From Bacteroidota bacterium (lineage in GTDB: Bacteria; Bacteroidota; Bacteroidia; Bacteroidales; Lentimicrobiaceae): DNA of 64,000 bases. The stretch lies in NCBI GenBank assembly GCA_009773515.1, contig WSXX01000024.1, positions 40,361 to 104,360 of the forward strand. The letters run 5' to 3'. Positions 38,729-48,000 of the stretch are shown here, one piece after another (within the stretch, counting starts at the first letter, position 1; the number at the start of each line of letters is the position of its first letter). Position numbers and translations under genes: made by a program. Below the pieces are notes generated by a model. That model had not been told where the DNA came from. It ran no database searches and saw nothing but the letters and a program-made list of their open reading frames with translations.

Positions 38729-39907
38729 TCAGTTTTTCGCTGATTGCTTTCTCCGTTTGATTTCGCTTCTGATCAGACTCAGCTCGCGGCTGGTTTGCCC
38801 GGCTACCGAGGTGTTTTCTTCGGCCCTGCGCAACAGGTAAGGCAGTACTGATTTTACAGGGCCATACGGTATATACTTGGTAACATTGTATCCTGCATTG
38901 GCCAGATTAAAACTGATGTGGTCGCTCATGCCGTATAGCTGTGAAAACCAGAAACGATTGTCGTCACGGGAAAAGTTGTTTGCCGCAATGGCTTCGGCAA
39001 ACAGCAGGTTACTTTTCTCGTTGTGCGAACCGCAGAAAATACTCGCGATATCGGCATTCTCAATTGAAATAAGCAAGGCAGTATTGAAAGCTTCGTCGGT
39101 TGCAGCCTTATCGGGATGAATAGGAGAGGGGTATCCTTTTTCAAAAGCACGCAAACGCTCTTTCTCCATGTATGCGCCTCTTACAAATTTCAATCCCAGG
39201 TAGAAATTGTCTTCACGGGCTTCTTCAATGCTTCTTTTCAGAAACTCAAGGCGGTCGGCACGATACATCTGAAGTGTGTTGAAAACAATGGCTTTTTCGC
39301 GGTTGTAACGTTTCATCATTTCAAGCACAGTATCGTCAACCAGATGCTGATACCAGCTGTCTTCTGCATCAACCATCAGGGGGACATTATACTTATAGGC
39401 TTCGTTGCAGAGAATATTCACCCTCGATCTGAAACGGTAATACTCTTTCTCCATCTCTCCTTCAAGTGGTTTGATAGGGTCTGCATGTTCAAACAAATGC
39501 TGATTGGCAAAAGCGGTAGGTTTGAAAACAGCAAATGGAATAGCAGGGTTGGTAGCTGCGTTGCGGATAGATTTAAGTGTTTCAAGCATTGTGGCATGAA
39601 TGCTTTCTTCATCATTGCCGCCTTCAACAGAATAATCAAGAATTGAGTTTACTTTAAAACCTTTGAGTTTGTCAACTGTTAAAATACATTCTTCAATCGT
39701 TTCACCTCCAACAAAGTGTTTGTATATGGTAGGTTTAATAATCCAGGCAATCGGAGCCTTGATCCGCAAAGAAATGCTGGTAAAGGCGTTTCCAAGTTTA
39801 ACCATGAATGGTAGCGAAATGGCTTTAAATAAAAGCAGCGCTCTTCTTAAATCTTTGTTGCTCTTTATCTTAAACGCTATTTCGGTGTTGTTGAGGTTTA
39901 GTTCCAT
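38729..39907 (-). CDS. Proline dehydrogenase
   Basis: 392 aa, with the PutA/PRODH TIM-barrel motifs: DAEDSWYQ, FNTLQMYRADR, GLKFVRGAYMEKERLRA and the diagnostic C-terminal YGPVKSVLPYLLRRAEENTSVAG. It oxidises proline to pyrroline-5-carboxylate with FAD. It is monofunctional, without the P5C dehydrogenase half. It is divergent from aroB. Confidence 0.93.
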   Translation of the reverse strand: MELNLNNTEIAFKIKSNKDLRRALLLFKAISLPFMVKLGNAFTSISLRIKAPIAWIIKPTIYKHFVGGETIEECILTVDKLKGFKVNSILDYSVEGGNDEESIHATMLETLKSIRNAATNPAIPFAVFKPTAFANQHLFEHADPIKPLEGEMEKEYYRFRSRVNILCNEAYKYNVPLMVDAEDSWYQHLVDDTVLEMMKRYNREKAIVFNTLQMYRADRLEFLKRSIEEAREDNFYLGLKFVRGAYMEKERLRAFEKGYPSPIHPDKAATDEAFNTALLISIENADIASIFCGSHNEKSNLLFAEAIAANNFSRDDNRFWFSQLYGMSDHISFNLANAGYNVTKYIPYGPVKSVLPYLLRRAEENTSVAGQTSRELSLIRSEIKRRKQSAKN

Positions 39908-40102
39908 GGCTTCAGTTGCTCCCGTTTATTTAAAAATCAAAATTAGTCAATCGGGCAGATAAATTGTTAATCTGAAACAAGATTAACTTTTTTTTTGTCT
40001 TATTCATGGAAATTTTAAATAAGTGAATGATTGATGGCAGGTTGTTTTTTGTTTTTCCCCGGACGGCATTATATTTTTTTATATTTTTCACAAAACTTGA
40101 TG

Positions 40103-40110
40103 TAAGTTTG
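40103..40110 (+). promoter_or_regulatory. -7 box immediately before aroB (possible leaderless transcript)
   Basis: TAAGTTTG matches TAnnTTTG and ends 4 nt before the aroB ATG. If used, the transcript would start at or next to the start codon. The -33 region is a T-run with no clear TTTG. Confidence 0.4.
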
Positions 40111-40114
40111 CATT

Positions 40115-41215
40115 ATGGCAAAAAAGATTCAAAAATTCAAAATAGCAGGAAGCCCTGTTTATGTCGGGCAGTCAGCACTTGAGGAGCTGAAAGATCACCT
40201 CACAGGTGTTTTCTCTAACAAGGAAATTATTTTTGTACTTGCTGACGAAAATACCATCAAGCATTGTTTTCCGGTGCTAACCGGTATAATTCCGCAACTT
40301 TCATCTGCCGCTACAATTGTAGTGAGTCCCGGTGAAGAGTTTAAAACGCTTGAAACCTGTGAGCGGGTGTGGAATGAGATGGCTGTTGCCGGAGGCAATC
40401 GCAGGTCGTTGCTGATAAACCTTGGCGGTGGCATGATCACCGATCTGGGTGGATTTGCGGCTTCGGTTTTTCACAGGGGAATGGATTATATAAATGTCCC
40501 TACTTCGCTTATGGGCATGATCGATGCTTCACTTGGCGGAAAAACAGGAGTTGACCTCTATTCGCTGAAGAATCAGATCGGACTCTTCTCTGCTTCAAAA
40601 GGCGTTTATGTGTGGCCGGGATTTTTGTCAACTTTGCCTCATCGTCAGTTGCTCTCAGGATATGCCGAGATGATGAAACATGCACTCATCGCCGATTCCG
40701 GTTTCTGGAACCGTTTAATAAAGATTCCAATGGCTGTTATCAGTAACTGGGAAGACCTGATTATTGAATCCATTGAAATAAAGGGCGATGTAGTAAATAA
40801 AGATCCCGAGGAAATGAATGTGCGCCGTAAGCTGAATTTCGGACACACCATGGGTCATGCTTTTGAAACCTATTCGCTGCGTCACGACGAAAATCCGCTT
40901 ACCCATGGCGAAGCCATTGCAATGGGTATGATTTGCGAAGCTTATATTTCTTACCGGACAATCGGTTTCAGTCATGAGCAACGCGATGAAGTTGTCAAAC
41001 AGATTTTGCTCAATTTTAACCATTATAAGATCCCTACCGAAGCCATTGATGAGCTGGTTGAAATTACCAATTACGACAAGAAAAATGAAAAGGGGCGGCT
41101 TATGCTCACACTTCTTAAAACTATCGGCAACTCTGTAGAAGGACAGAAATGCGAAACTGCCCTGGTGAGAGAAGCTTTGTTCAGATTTACCGATTTTGGG
41201 CGTTTGGTGGAGTAA
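40115..41215 (+). CDS. aroB: 3-dehydroquinate synthase
   Basis: 366 aa. It shows the NAD-binding and active-site motifs: SPGEEFKTLETCERVW, INLGGGMITDLGGFAASVFHRGMDYINVPTSL, DASLGGKTGVDL, and the metal-binding histidines in FGHTMGHAFE and LTHGEAIAMGM. It catalyses the second step of the shikimate pathway. Its stop codon directly abuts the stop of the convergent beta-lactamase gene, with no base between. Confidence 0.95.
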   Translation: MAKKIQKFKIAGSPVYVGQSALEELKDHLTGVFSNKEIIFVLADENTIKHCFPVLTGIIPQLSSAATIVVSPGEEFKTLETCERVWNEMAVAGGNRRSLLINLGGGMITDLGGFAASVFHRGMDYINVPTSLMGMIDASLGGKTGVDLYSLKNQIGLFSASKGVYVWPGFLSTLPHRQLLSGYAEMMKHALIADSGFWNRLIKIPMAVISNWEDLIIESIEIKGDVVNKDPEEMNVRRKLNFGHTMGHAFETYSLRHDENPLTHGEAIAMGMICEAYISYRTIGFSHEQRDEVVKQILLNFNHYKIPTEAIDELVEITNYDKKNEKGRLMLTLLKTIGNSVEGQKCETALVREALFRFTDFGRLVE

Positions 41216-42055
41216 TTAGTTATCAGAAACGGGAAATATTCCCGATTTTTCAAGTATTTCCATAGATATTGCGATGCGTGCATCCTGATCGGATGGTTTG
41301 CGCATGTCAATATTCAGCGCGAAGAACCACGTATCAAGCGGTGTTTCTGCAAACCCTACATACCAGCCGATTGAGTTTTTGATTCTGGCGGCCCATCCTG
41401 TTTTTGCAAATAAATGGTGTGTGTCCGTTTGTTTGACCAGCATAAGTTCTTTTACAAGCTTTTGATTTTCACTTTTAAACGGGAGCTGTTCAGCATATAA
41501 TTTTCGCAGAAACCCTATCTGTTCCACTGGTGAAATGGCAATGTCTCCATCCAGCCAGAACCTGTCAATGTGCGGACCGGTGAGCATATTTCCGTAATTT
41601 ATTTCCTGCAGCCAGTATTCCATGTTTTCACGCCCAACCCTTCGTGCAATTTCCTGATATACCCAAACTGCAGAGACCCTGAAAGCATCTCTCAGACTTA
41701 AATCATTATTCCATACCTGATATCCGTAATCAGTTCCATTCCAGATAAAAATTTCATCAAGCCCCGAAATTACTCCTGTTTCAAGTCCAATCAGTGAATT
41801 GGGAATTTTAAATGTGGAAGCCGGAAGAAACCGGGTTTTGGCCCTTTCAGGTTCGTAAATAAAAAAGCTGTCGGCTTTGGTTGAATATAAAACAAAGGTA
41901 CCGACTGCATCGTGTTTGTCGAAAATGGCCTGCCAGTTTCCGGCGTCAGGCTGTGCTTTAAGTTGATGATTGTGCATCGAAACAAACGCTGCAATGATGA
42001 GCAGGAACAAAAATCTGATGCCTGAAATAAAATGAACTGATCCGCGTTTTTTCAT
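41216..42055 (-). CDS. Class D beta-lactamase (OXA-type)
   Basis: 279 aa with a signal peptide (FLFLLIIAAFVSMHNHQLKAQ). All class D motifs are present: S80-T-F-K83 (nucleophile and carbamylation lysine), S128-A-V, Y154-G-N, K218-T-G, and W231-Y-V-G. W150ISE-type spacing cannot be checked without alignment. It is predicted to hydrolyse beta-lactams in the periplasm. The substrate range is not readable from sequence, and no mobile element flanks it, so it is probably a chromosomal resident gene. Confidence 0.9.
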   Translation of the reverse strand: MKKRGSVHFISGIRFLFLLIIAAFVSMHNHQLKAQPDAGNWQAIFDKHDAVGTFVLYSTKADSFFIYEPERAKTRFLPASTFKIPNSLIGLETGVISGLDEIFIWNGTDYGYQVWNNDLSLRDAFRVSAVWVYQEIARRVGRENMEYWLQEINYGNMLTGPHIDRFWLDGDIAISPVEQIGFLRKLYAEQLPFKSENQKLVKELMLVKQTDTHHLFAKTGWAARIKNSIGWYVGFAETPLDTWFFALNIDMRKPSDQDARIAISMEILEKSGIFPVSDN

Positions 42056-42109
42056 GACAAATGGTTAATCACCTGGTTTTAAAGCGACAGGCTAATTTGT
42101 AAAAAATCA

Positions 42110-42140
42110 TTGTATTTAACGCAAATATAATGTAGGTTTG
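42110..42140 (+). promoter_or_regulatory. Candidate promoter for the CCG-domain gene
   Basis: TTG (42110-42112), 20 nt, TAGGTTTG (42133-42140). The predicted start near 42147 lies 12 nt before ATG 42159 and excludes the upstream start at 42138. Confidence 0.5.
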
Positions 42141-42158
42141 TTAAAATTTTCAGATTTT

Positions 42159-42884
42159 ATGGTTGTTGATATTTTTATCCCTTGTTTTATAGACCAGCTC
42201 TACCCTGAGACTGGTTACAATATGGTTAAAGTGCTTGAAAAAGCCGGCGTTGATGTCAGGTATAATAAAAACCAGACCTGCTGCGGGCAGATAGCCTATA
42301 ACAGTGGCTTCTGGGATCATGCCAAATCGATGGGCGAGAAGTTTATCCGCGATTTTATCGACTGTAAATATGTGGTTGCCCCTTCAGCTTCGTGTGTAGG
42401 AATGGTGCGGAATTATTACGATGAAATGTTCTACAATTCAGCCCTGCACAATGAATACCGCCTGCTGAAAAAGAATATTTTTGAACTTTCAGACTTTCTT
42501 GTAAATGTGATTAAGGTCAGAGATCTAGGTGCAACTTTTAACCATAAAGTAACTTTTCATGACAGCTGCGCCGGATTGAGGGAGTACGGGCTTAAAGATG
42601 AAGCCAGGCAATTGCTTGCCAATGTGCGCGGTCTGACACTTGTTGAAATGGAAGACACAACAACCTGTTGCGGATTCGGTGGTACATTTTCGGTGAAAAA
42701 TGAGGCAATTTCGGTGGCTATGGCTGAATTCAAAGTCAGCCGCGCTATGCAGACCGGCGCAGAATATATTGTCTCTACCGATTCTTCATGCCTTATGCAT
42801 CAGGATGCTTATATCAAAAAACAGAACCTCCCCATCAAAACCATACATCTGGTAGATATTCTCGCCAGTGGCTGGTCAGAGTAA
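42159..42884 (+). CDS. LutA/YkgE-like protein with two CCG (Fe-S binding) domains
   Basis: 241 aa from ATG 42159, the usual LutA length. It has two cysteine-rich CCG domains: NQTCCGQIAYNSG with upstream IPCFIDQLYPETG, and FHDSCAGLRE ... TTCCGFGGTFSVK. In the LutABC complex this subunit takes part in L-lactate oxidation to pyruvate. No LutB is adjacent; a LUD protein is at 6157. The role could also be a heterodisulfide-reductase-type subunit. Confidence 0.85.
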   Translation: MVVDIFIPCFIDQLYPETGYNMVKVLEKAGVDVRYNKNQTCCGQIAYNSGFWDHAKSMGEKFIRDFIDCKYVVAPSASCVGMVRNYYDEMFYNSALHNEYRLLKKNIFELSDFLVNVIKVRDLGATFNHKVTFHDSCAGLREYGLKDEARQLLANVRGLTLVEMEDTTTCCGFGGTFSVKNEAISVAMAEFKVSRAMQTGAEYIVSTDSSCLMHQDAYIKKQNLPIKTIHLVDILASGWSE

Positions 42885-42890
42885 CAGTCT

Positions 42891-44204
42891 CTACATCAGC
42901 TCAAGCCATGAAGTTGTGGCATGCAATATTTCTCCCTTTTCACTGATGGTGATGAGCACGGGAAGCGTTTGAACTCCCGCTGCAACAGAAATCTTTTTCA
43001 GCTCCTTTTCCGAAATAAAATGTAAAAACCTGTTTTCAGATTTTACTACTGTCATTTCATCTTCACTGTAAATGATTAATATCTGCTTTCCTGCGGTTGA
43101 AAGTACGTTGCCCGACATTAGGCCTTTTGTCAGCAGATCGCTCCATTTGCAATCTGCTGCGGCAATCAGCATCAGGGTGGTTGTTCCCTGAAGTTTTACC
43201 TTTGTTTTTTCGCCGTTTATATTTTTCAATAAAACGGAAGATGGCATTCCGGCTTTTGTTGCCTTGCTTAAAGTGTTTTTGTTTTCAACTGTCCGGCAGG
43301 TACAGCAAGGAAAGGGGATTTCAGAAATCTGTGTAGCTATATTTTTGTAGCCCAATCTTACAAAACCATTGTTCAGGTAGTCATTCATAAATCTGAACAT
43401 CTTCCCGCAATTTCCGGTTGACGCCAGCAAGCGGAATGAAGCGGTTTTTAAGATATTTTCAATGCTATCAGGATGATTGTGTACCGAAAGTGCAACCGAG
43501 AGATAAGCGATTATTTTTGCCGAAACAGCATTCGACCTCAGCAATAAAGTGTCGCTAAATTGAAAATATTCAGGAAACTTTTCAAAAACCCAGAGATTTG
43601 CTTTTGCTTTGTTCCACGAAGGATCAGGACGGGGTTCGCGGTCAATTTTTATAAATGCCGAAACCAGCAGACCGGGATATTCGTTGATTAGCTGAGAAGT
43701 AAATTCATCTTCCTGATGAATCAGATTGAGGTATTCGTGCTTTGTTTCAGCAAAATAAGCTTTGGTGCTGTCGTAAGAATAAAGCTGTTTGCTGAGCTGA
43801 TCAATACGCTTCTGACTTTTTACCCTGAACTTCAGATATTGATAATAAACATAGTTTTCAGTGGATTCAGTAACTTTCATGTCGTCGATCAGATGATCGA
43901 GACTGGTACTGAACTCAATATTTTCGCGATTGAAAACGAAATCGAGGAAACGCCTGTTGGCAAAGATCAGCCGATATTGTCCTGAAGGTTTTTCAGATTT
44001 TATTTTAAAACTGAAATTGCCTTCAAGGTCTGCCGTAACAGAATCAGTGACTTTATTCTGTTCTCCGTAAAATTCCTGCAGGTAAATCTTACTTTCCGGA
44101 ATCCCTTTAATGGTTCCTTTGAGGTGATAATCAGAAGCATATAACACCTGCCCTGAAACAAACATCAGCAGCAGTATTGTTCTGAAAAGTCCTGATTGCG
44201 GCAT
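42891..44204 (-). CDS. DUF4369-containing secreted protein
   Basis: 437 aa. It has a signal peptide (LFRTILLLMFVSGQVLYA) and an N-terminal DUF4369-like beta-domain (YHLKGTIKGIPESKIYLQEFYGEQNKVTDSVTAD...). A helical middle and a C-terminal thioredoxin-like shape follow (TTLMLIAAADCKWSDLL; GVQTLPVLITISEKGEI). The C-x-x-C active site is absent, with only a single Cys near that position. It starts directly after the stop of the 44205 gene, so the two are cotranscribed. Function is unknown; it is probably periplasmic. Confidence 0.75.
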   Translation of the reverse strand: MPQSGLFRTILLLMFVSGQVLYASDYHLKGTIKGIPESKIYLQEFYGEQNKVTDSVTADLEGNFSFKIKSEKPSGQYRLIFANRRFLDFVFNRENIEFSTSLDHLIDDMKVTESTENYVYYQYLKFRVKSQKRIDQLSKQLYSYDSTKAYFAETKHEYLNLIHQEDEFTSQLINEYPGLLVSAFIKIDREPRPDPSWNKAKANLWVFEKFPEYFQFSDTLLLRSNAVSAKIIAYLSVALSVHNHPDSIENILKTASFRLLASTGNCGKMFRFMNDYLNNGFVRLGYKNIATQISEIPFPCCTCRTVENKNTLSKATKAGMPSSVLLKNINGEKTKVKLQGTTTLMLIAAADCKWSDLLTKGLMSGNVLSTAGKQILIIYSEDEMTVVKSENRFLHFISEKELKKISVAAGVQTLPVLITISEKGEILHATTSWLELM

Positions 44205-44906
44205 TTATTCAGGTCTGGTGGTGAATCTCCAGATGTATCCGGGGGTGTAATTTCCGGCTATATCGCGTGCATAAACCTGCCAATAAAAGGTGCGATTTAA
44301 TCCAAAGCCAGATATTGTTGTGTTAAAAACGGTATTCTGACCAACAATTTCAGAAGTGGTAATTCCGGTTTGTATCGGCTGCATTGATTCAGGGCTACGT
44401 CCAATCCACAGGTCGAAGCTGAGCGGGTCGTTTTCCGGATCTGAGCAGGTCCATTTAAAAACAACGGTAGGCTCCATCCATGTTTGCCAGTCAGGAGGTG
44501 TCAGGTAAACGGGCAGATCAGGTGGCTGATTGTTCAGATCGGTAACAACCACCACCATTTTACGGATGGAATCTGTCATTCCCTTTGTGTCGCGTACCTG
44601 CATCACCGGAAAATACAAGCCACTCTGGCTGTACTGATGTGTGGCAAACTTTACCGTGCTGAATGGAGTATTATAAACTCCGGTATTGTTCATGTCCCAC
44701 CTGATTTCAAGCACATCAGTCGGGTCCTCCAGATCACTCACAAGGCTGGCATCAAATTGAAACACAGTGTTTACATCGCCGCGGTAAGTGCTGATGGTGT
44801 AATTGGCGACAGGAAGGTGATTGGTGGTATTTTGTTCATCTTTTCCGCAGGCAGCAAATATGAATGCTGTCAATGCAAATAAAAGAATCTTTTGGTTTTT
44901 AAACAT
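44205..44906 (-). CDS. Lipoprotein with PKD-like and fibronectin-III-like domains
   Basis: 233 aa. A lipobox (FAAC) ends the signal peptide. A PKD-like domain follows (LPVANYTISTYRGDVNTVFQFDASLVSDLED ... WDMNNTG), then an FnIII-like domain (PPDWQTWMEPTVVFKWTCSDPENDPLSFDLWIG). The end is WQVYARDIAGNYTPGYIWRFTT, a common Bacteroidota surface-lipoprotein pattern. It is predicted to bind a carbohydrate or protein at the cell surface; no ligand clue is visible. Confidence 0.75.
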   Translation of the reverse strand: MFKNQKILLFALTAFIFAACGKDEQNTTNHLPVANYTISTYRGDVNTVFQFDASLVSDLEDPTDVLEIRWDMNNTGVYNTPFSTVKFATHQYSQSGLYFPVMQVRDTKGMTDSIRKMVVVVTDLNNQPPDLPVYLTPPDWQTWMEPTVVFKWTCSDPENDPLSFDLWIGRSPESMQPIQTGITTSEIVGQNTVFNTTISGFGLNRTFYWQVYARDIAGNYTPGYIWRFTTRPE

Positions 44907-44984
44907 AATGGTTGACGTTGCAGGTTAATATCATACCTTAACGCAGGTTTTGTGGTTTGATTATGCAAATTTACAGATTATAAG

Positions 44985-45165
44985 GGAATTTCTAATTTCT
45001 AATTTCTCTCGTTATCACTTCGCGCTCCCGAGACAAGTAATTTCGGATTTCAGATTGCGGATTGCGGATTGCGGATTGCGGATTTCGGATGAGGTTAAGG
45101 TTAAGGTTAAGGTTGAGGATTTCGGATTTCGGACCTCTGACCTCTGACTTCTGATTTCTCTTTTC
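44985..45165. repeat. Heptanucleotide tandem-repeat tract, second copy
   Basis: Tandem GGATTGC (four in a row), GGATTTC, GGTTAA-type hexamers and TGACCTC/TGACTTC heptads. The 33-bp core (45005-45037) matches 4584-4616 with two mismatches. It is non-coding. Confidence 0.85.
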
Positions 45166-45177
45166 GGGCCAGAATGT

Positions 45178-45870
45178 TTATTTTCTGGATTTCAAATCAA
45201 TCTGAAAGCCTGTTCTTAGTCCTGACCAGTTCGGCCTGACCGGCCGGTTTCCTCCTTGTAATTTCCCCCTGAATGCGCCTCTCTTATAAAAAGCCATAGC
45301 AATATCCAGCTCAAATCCACAGAACAGTCCAACATTAAACCGTGGTTGTTCCATCTTAATAATAAAGCCCGGTTCGAAATCGATACCATGTCCAACAAAA
45401 AGAGCTGATTCTTTTATTTTCTCTTCTTCAATCTCTATAGATTCTGTTATGATCATGTAAGTCAGGGTAGTTCCGAAGTCGAAATAGGTCTTGATGTTGA
45501 ACCTGTTGAATTTTTGAAATGGAAATTCTTTGTGTAATCCGGCTTTAATTCCGTTCAGTTTCATGTCAAAATGCCACTTTCCTGAATAGTCGGTCAGGCT
45601 GATCCTTCCACCAGTAGTTACATAGCCAATAAACAACGAATTGTCCTCTCCCTGTCTGGGTAGATGTATCATTAATTTGTGGTTGATATATCCCGGGAAC
45701 TGAGCTGTAATCTTCGCCGGCAATTCACTTTTTGATAAAATTCTTTCCTGTAAGAACGAAAGATTGGTCATTAAATAAGTGCCGTATCCCGGACGGTAAT
45801 TCAGGCTTACCTGAGCATTTACCCCGGAAAAGCAAAAAAGGAAAAGAGCAATCAGGTTTATGTTTTTCAT
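45178..45870 (-). CDS. Putative outer-membrane protein
   Basis: 230 aa with a signal peptide (LIALFLFCFSGVNAQ). The mature part has alternating strands (YGTYLMTNLSFLQERIL; FRGKLQGGNRPVRPNWSGLRTGFQIDLK) that suggest a small beta-barrel. It begins 4 nt after the stop of the 45875 gene and is probably its operon partner. No family is recognised. Confidence 0.7.
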   Translation of the reverse strand: MKNINLIALFLFCFSGVNAQVSLNYRPGYGTYLMTNLSFLQERILSKSELPAKITAQFPGYINHKLMIHLPRQGEDNSLFIGYVTTGGRISLTDYSGKWHFDMKLNGIKAGLHKEFPFQKFNRFNIKTYFDFGTTLTYMIITESIEIEEEKIKESALFVGHGIDFEPGFIIKMEQPRFNVGLFCGFELDIAMAFYKRGAFRGKLQGGNRPVRPNWSGLRTGFQIDLKSRK

Positions 45871-45874
45871 TTTG

Positions 45875-47632
45875 CTACCAACTTATCGGAATTTTAAAAC
45901 CATAGGAAGAAAATAATGTATTTTCGGAATAATAATAATTTGCACTTCTTCCATGAATCGTTTTAAGTTTTACACCGGTTTCATAGTTGTAAAACTCCAG
46001 ATTATCACTAGAGTAGTCGTAAAGCAATAACAGTTTCTGGGGTGAATACACATCCTCCAGGAAGTGCTTTGCCGCCGGAATTGAAATTATCACCTGGTTG
46101 CTACTTACACTTCTGACATCGGCAGAGGTTGAATTTTTGACTTTTATCTTATCCGGCTGCCCGGGTATAAGCTTATACTCTATGGCGGGGAGTGTCCATA
46201 TTTTTGTGAGAATTCCATTGATTATTTCGTAACAATCGAGGGTTTCATGATATGCGTCAAAATCAAATATATACTTATCGTCCTCAGATAGTGACAAATC
46301 ATTGAAGCCGGTGAGATTAAGGCTTATTCCCTGAACGAAATTATTATAATCATACATCACAAGTGATCCGGGAATCCTGCTTATTCCAGTGTTTGTCAAA
46401 GATAGACTGCTGATAAGTCTATTGAACGCCGGGACAGTAATAATCATAAGTGATGATGGATCAATGTATTCGGTTTTTGAGTCGAAAAACAATTTGTCAA
46501 AGTTTGGCGATAAAATGTAATCCGGGTAGTCAACAGGATGAGGCATAACTTTTTCAATCCCGCCTGAAAACGGGCTGTATTTGTACAAATTTGATTCATC
46601 CCTGAAAAGGATGTAGCCATTTGCCTGATTTTTCATTACACTTGAAAACTCAATAAACTCTTCACCAACAATGCTTGTGGCAGCCGAATTCAAATTATAT
46701 ACATTTCCGTTATCGACTCTGGCATTTCGGGAAATGACTTTGAGTTCGAACGTTGATTCCTGGCTGAGAATACCAAAATTACCTGATAATGTTGTTGTAT
46801 TTATATTCAGGATATCAATTGGTGACTGGTTATTAATATATAACACATATTTCACAAATGCTTTCGGATATTTGCATTTATTCCAGCTCAGCTCAACATG
46901 ATTATCGTATTTCCACTCAGCTTTAAATTCAGGGTACTCATCACTATATACTATTTTCTCACTGCTGGCGGTTTTAAAAATCGGAGATTCAACCCTTACA
47001 AAATATTCTGACCACCCTCCTATAAAGGTCGAATCATAGAAATAAGTCCTGTTTCTGTCTGTGACAACTTCAACAACATTGGTGGGGTAGCCTCTTACAG
47101 TTTTCACCACTTTGTAGCATCCGAAATTAACCTTCGAATATTTTTCCCATTCAATTTTTACGATGCCACTATCATTAAATATTCTTGTAATCTGCACAGG
47201 CGTTGGCGTTGATTTATCAACAACCAGTCTCCAGGATAAATGATAAATAAACCCTTCAGCGCCTAATAAATCGGCCAGACTGCCTGAAGTTGTGCTGGTT
47301 ACCAATACCACGTTAAGGATGTACTCACCGTCGGTGTAGTCTTTGCAATCGAGATAGAAATCATTTATTTTGTCCTTGTAGGTTGTAATTTCCGTAGTGT
47401 CAATAAAAACCCTGACATCATACAACGTTAATCCATCAGTAAGGGTATTACAGCTGAAATGGGTAATGCCGGTAAGGTAATATACGGAATCAGTGGGGCT
47501 TAAACTGATATTCAAAGTATTTGGATCTACCGGCGCGACTTCACGGTAATACTCCTCATCCAACGGATATTCGCATGATTGAAACATTAGTATTAACAGC
47601 ATGAAAGACAATGATTTAATAAGCTTTGTCAT
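45875..47632 (-). CDS. Large lipoprotein of unknown function
   Basis: 585 aa. A lipoprotein signal (FMLLILMFQSC) is followed by Ig/FnIII-like segments (about 30-330; NCTLTDGLTLYDVRVFIDTTEI; WRLVVDKSTPTPVQITRIFNDSGIVKIEW). A C-terminal region has propeller-like repeats (LSLSEDDKYIFDFDAYHETLDCYEIINGI). It is predicted to be surface-exposed. The pair with the downstream barrel-like gene suggests a lineage-specific cell-envelope module. Confidence 0.7.
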   Translation of the reverse strand: MTKLIKSLSFMLLILMFQSCEYPLDEEYYREVAPVDPNTLNISLSPTDSVYYLTGITHFSCNTLTDGLTLYDVRVFIDTTEITTYKDKINDFYLDCKDYTDGEYILNVVLVTSTTSGSLADLLGAEGFIYHLSWRLVVDKSTPTPVQITRIFNDSGIVKIEWEKYSKVNFGCYKVVKTVRGYPTNVVEVVTDRNRTYFYDSTFIGGWSEYFVRVESPIFKTASSEKIVYSDEYPEFKAEWKYDNHVELSWNKCKYPKAFVKYVLYINNQSPIDILNINTTTLSGNFGILSQESTFELKVISRNARVDNGNVYNLNSAATSIVGEEFIEFSSVMKNQANGYILFRDESNLYKYSPFSGGIEKVMPHPVDYPDYILSPNFDKLFFDSKTEYIDPSSLMIITVPAFNRLISSLSLTNTGISRIPGSLVMYDYNNFVQGISLNLTGFNDLSLSEDDKYIFDFDAYHETLDCYEIINGILTKIWTLPAIEYKLIPGQPDKIKVKNSTSADVRSVSSNQVIISIPAAKHFLEDVYSPQKLLLLYDYSSDNLEFYNYETGVKLKTIHGRSANYYYSENTLFSSYGFKIPISW

Positions 47633-47767
47633 TCTTTTATGTTTTGAAGATGGTTATCTGCTTTTGCTATCGGTAAAGAATAAAATATTCTAATGTCAGG
47701 CTGATTCAATTTTGTTCAAAAATAGAATATTTTCAATTTAACAGGCAATTATTTGTAAGCATTTTTT

Positions 47768-47870
47768 TGGGATTGAGATTGAGGTTAAGATTGAGGATAC
47801 CAGATTTCTGATTTCTGACCTGACTTCTGACCTCTGACTTCTGACCTCCGACCTCTTCAATCTGATATCC
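47768..47870. repeat. Heptanucleotide tandem-repeat tract, third copy
   Basis: GAGATTGAGGTTAAGATTGAGG followed by TGATTTC/TGACCTC/TGACTTC heptads, of the same family as at 4.5 kb and 45 kb but without the 33-bp core. It lies in the 368-nt spacer between divergent genes; the rest of the spacer holds only the promoter at 47926. Confidence 0.75.
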
Positions 47871-47925
47871 TGCTTGCGACTTATTTTAAAAAATCAATTT
47901 GCAGATACCATTTTTTTTCTATTTT

Positions 47926-47933
47926 TACATTTG
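47926..47933 (+). promoter_or_regulatory. -7 promoter box of the T9SS adhesin gene
   Basis: TACATTTG matches TAnnTTTG, with TTTG at 47898-47901 (spacing 24, longer than usual). The leader would be about 60 nt. Confidence 0.35.
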
Positions 47934-48000
47934 CTACCATTACTAATTCTGCAAAATTCCTGAATATTTCAGGCTTGACAGGCAGTTAAAAAGATTAAAA

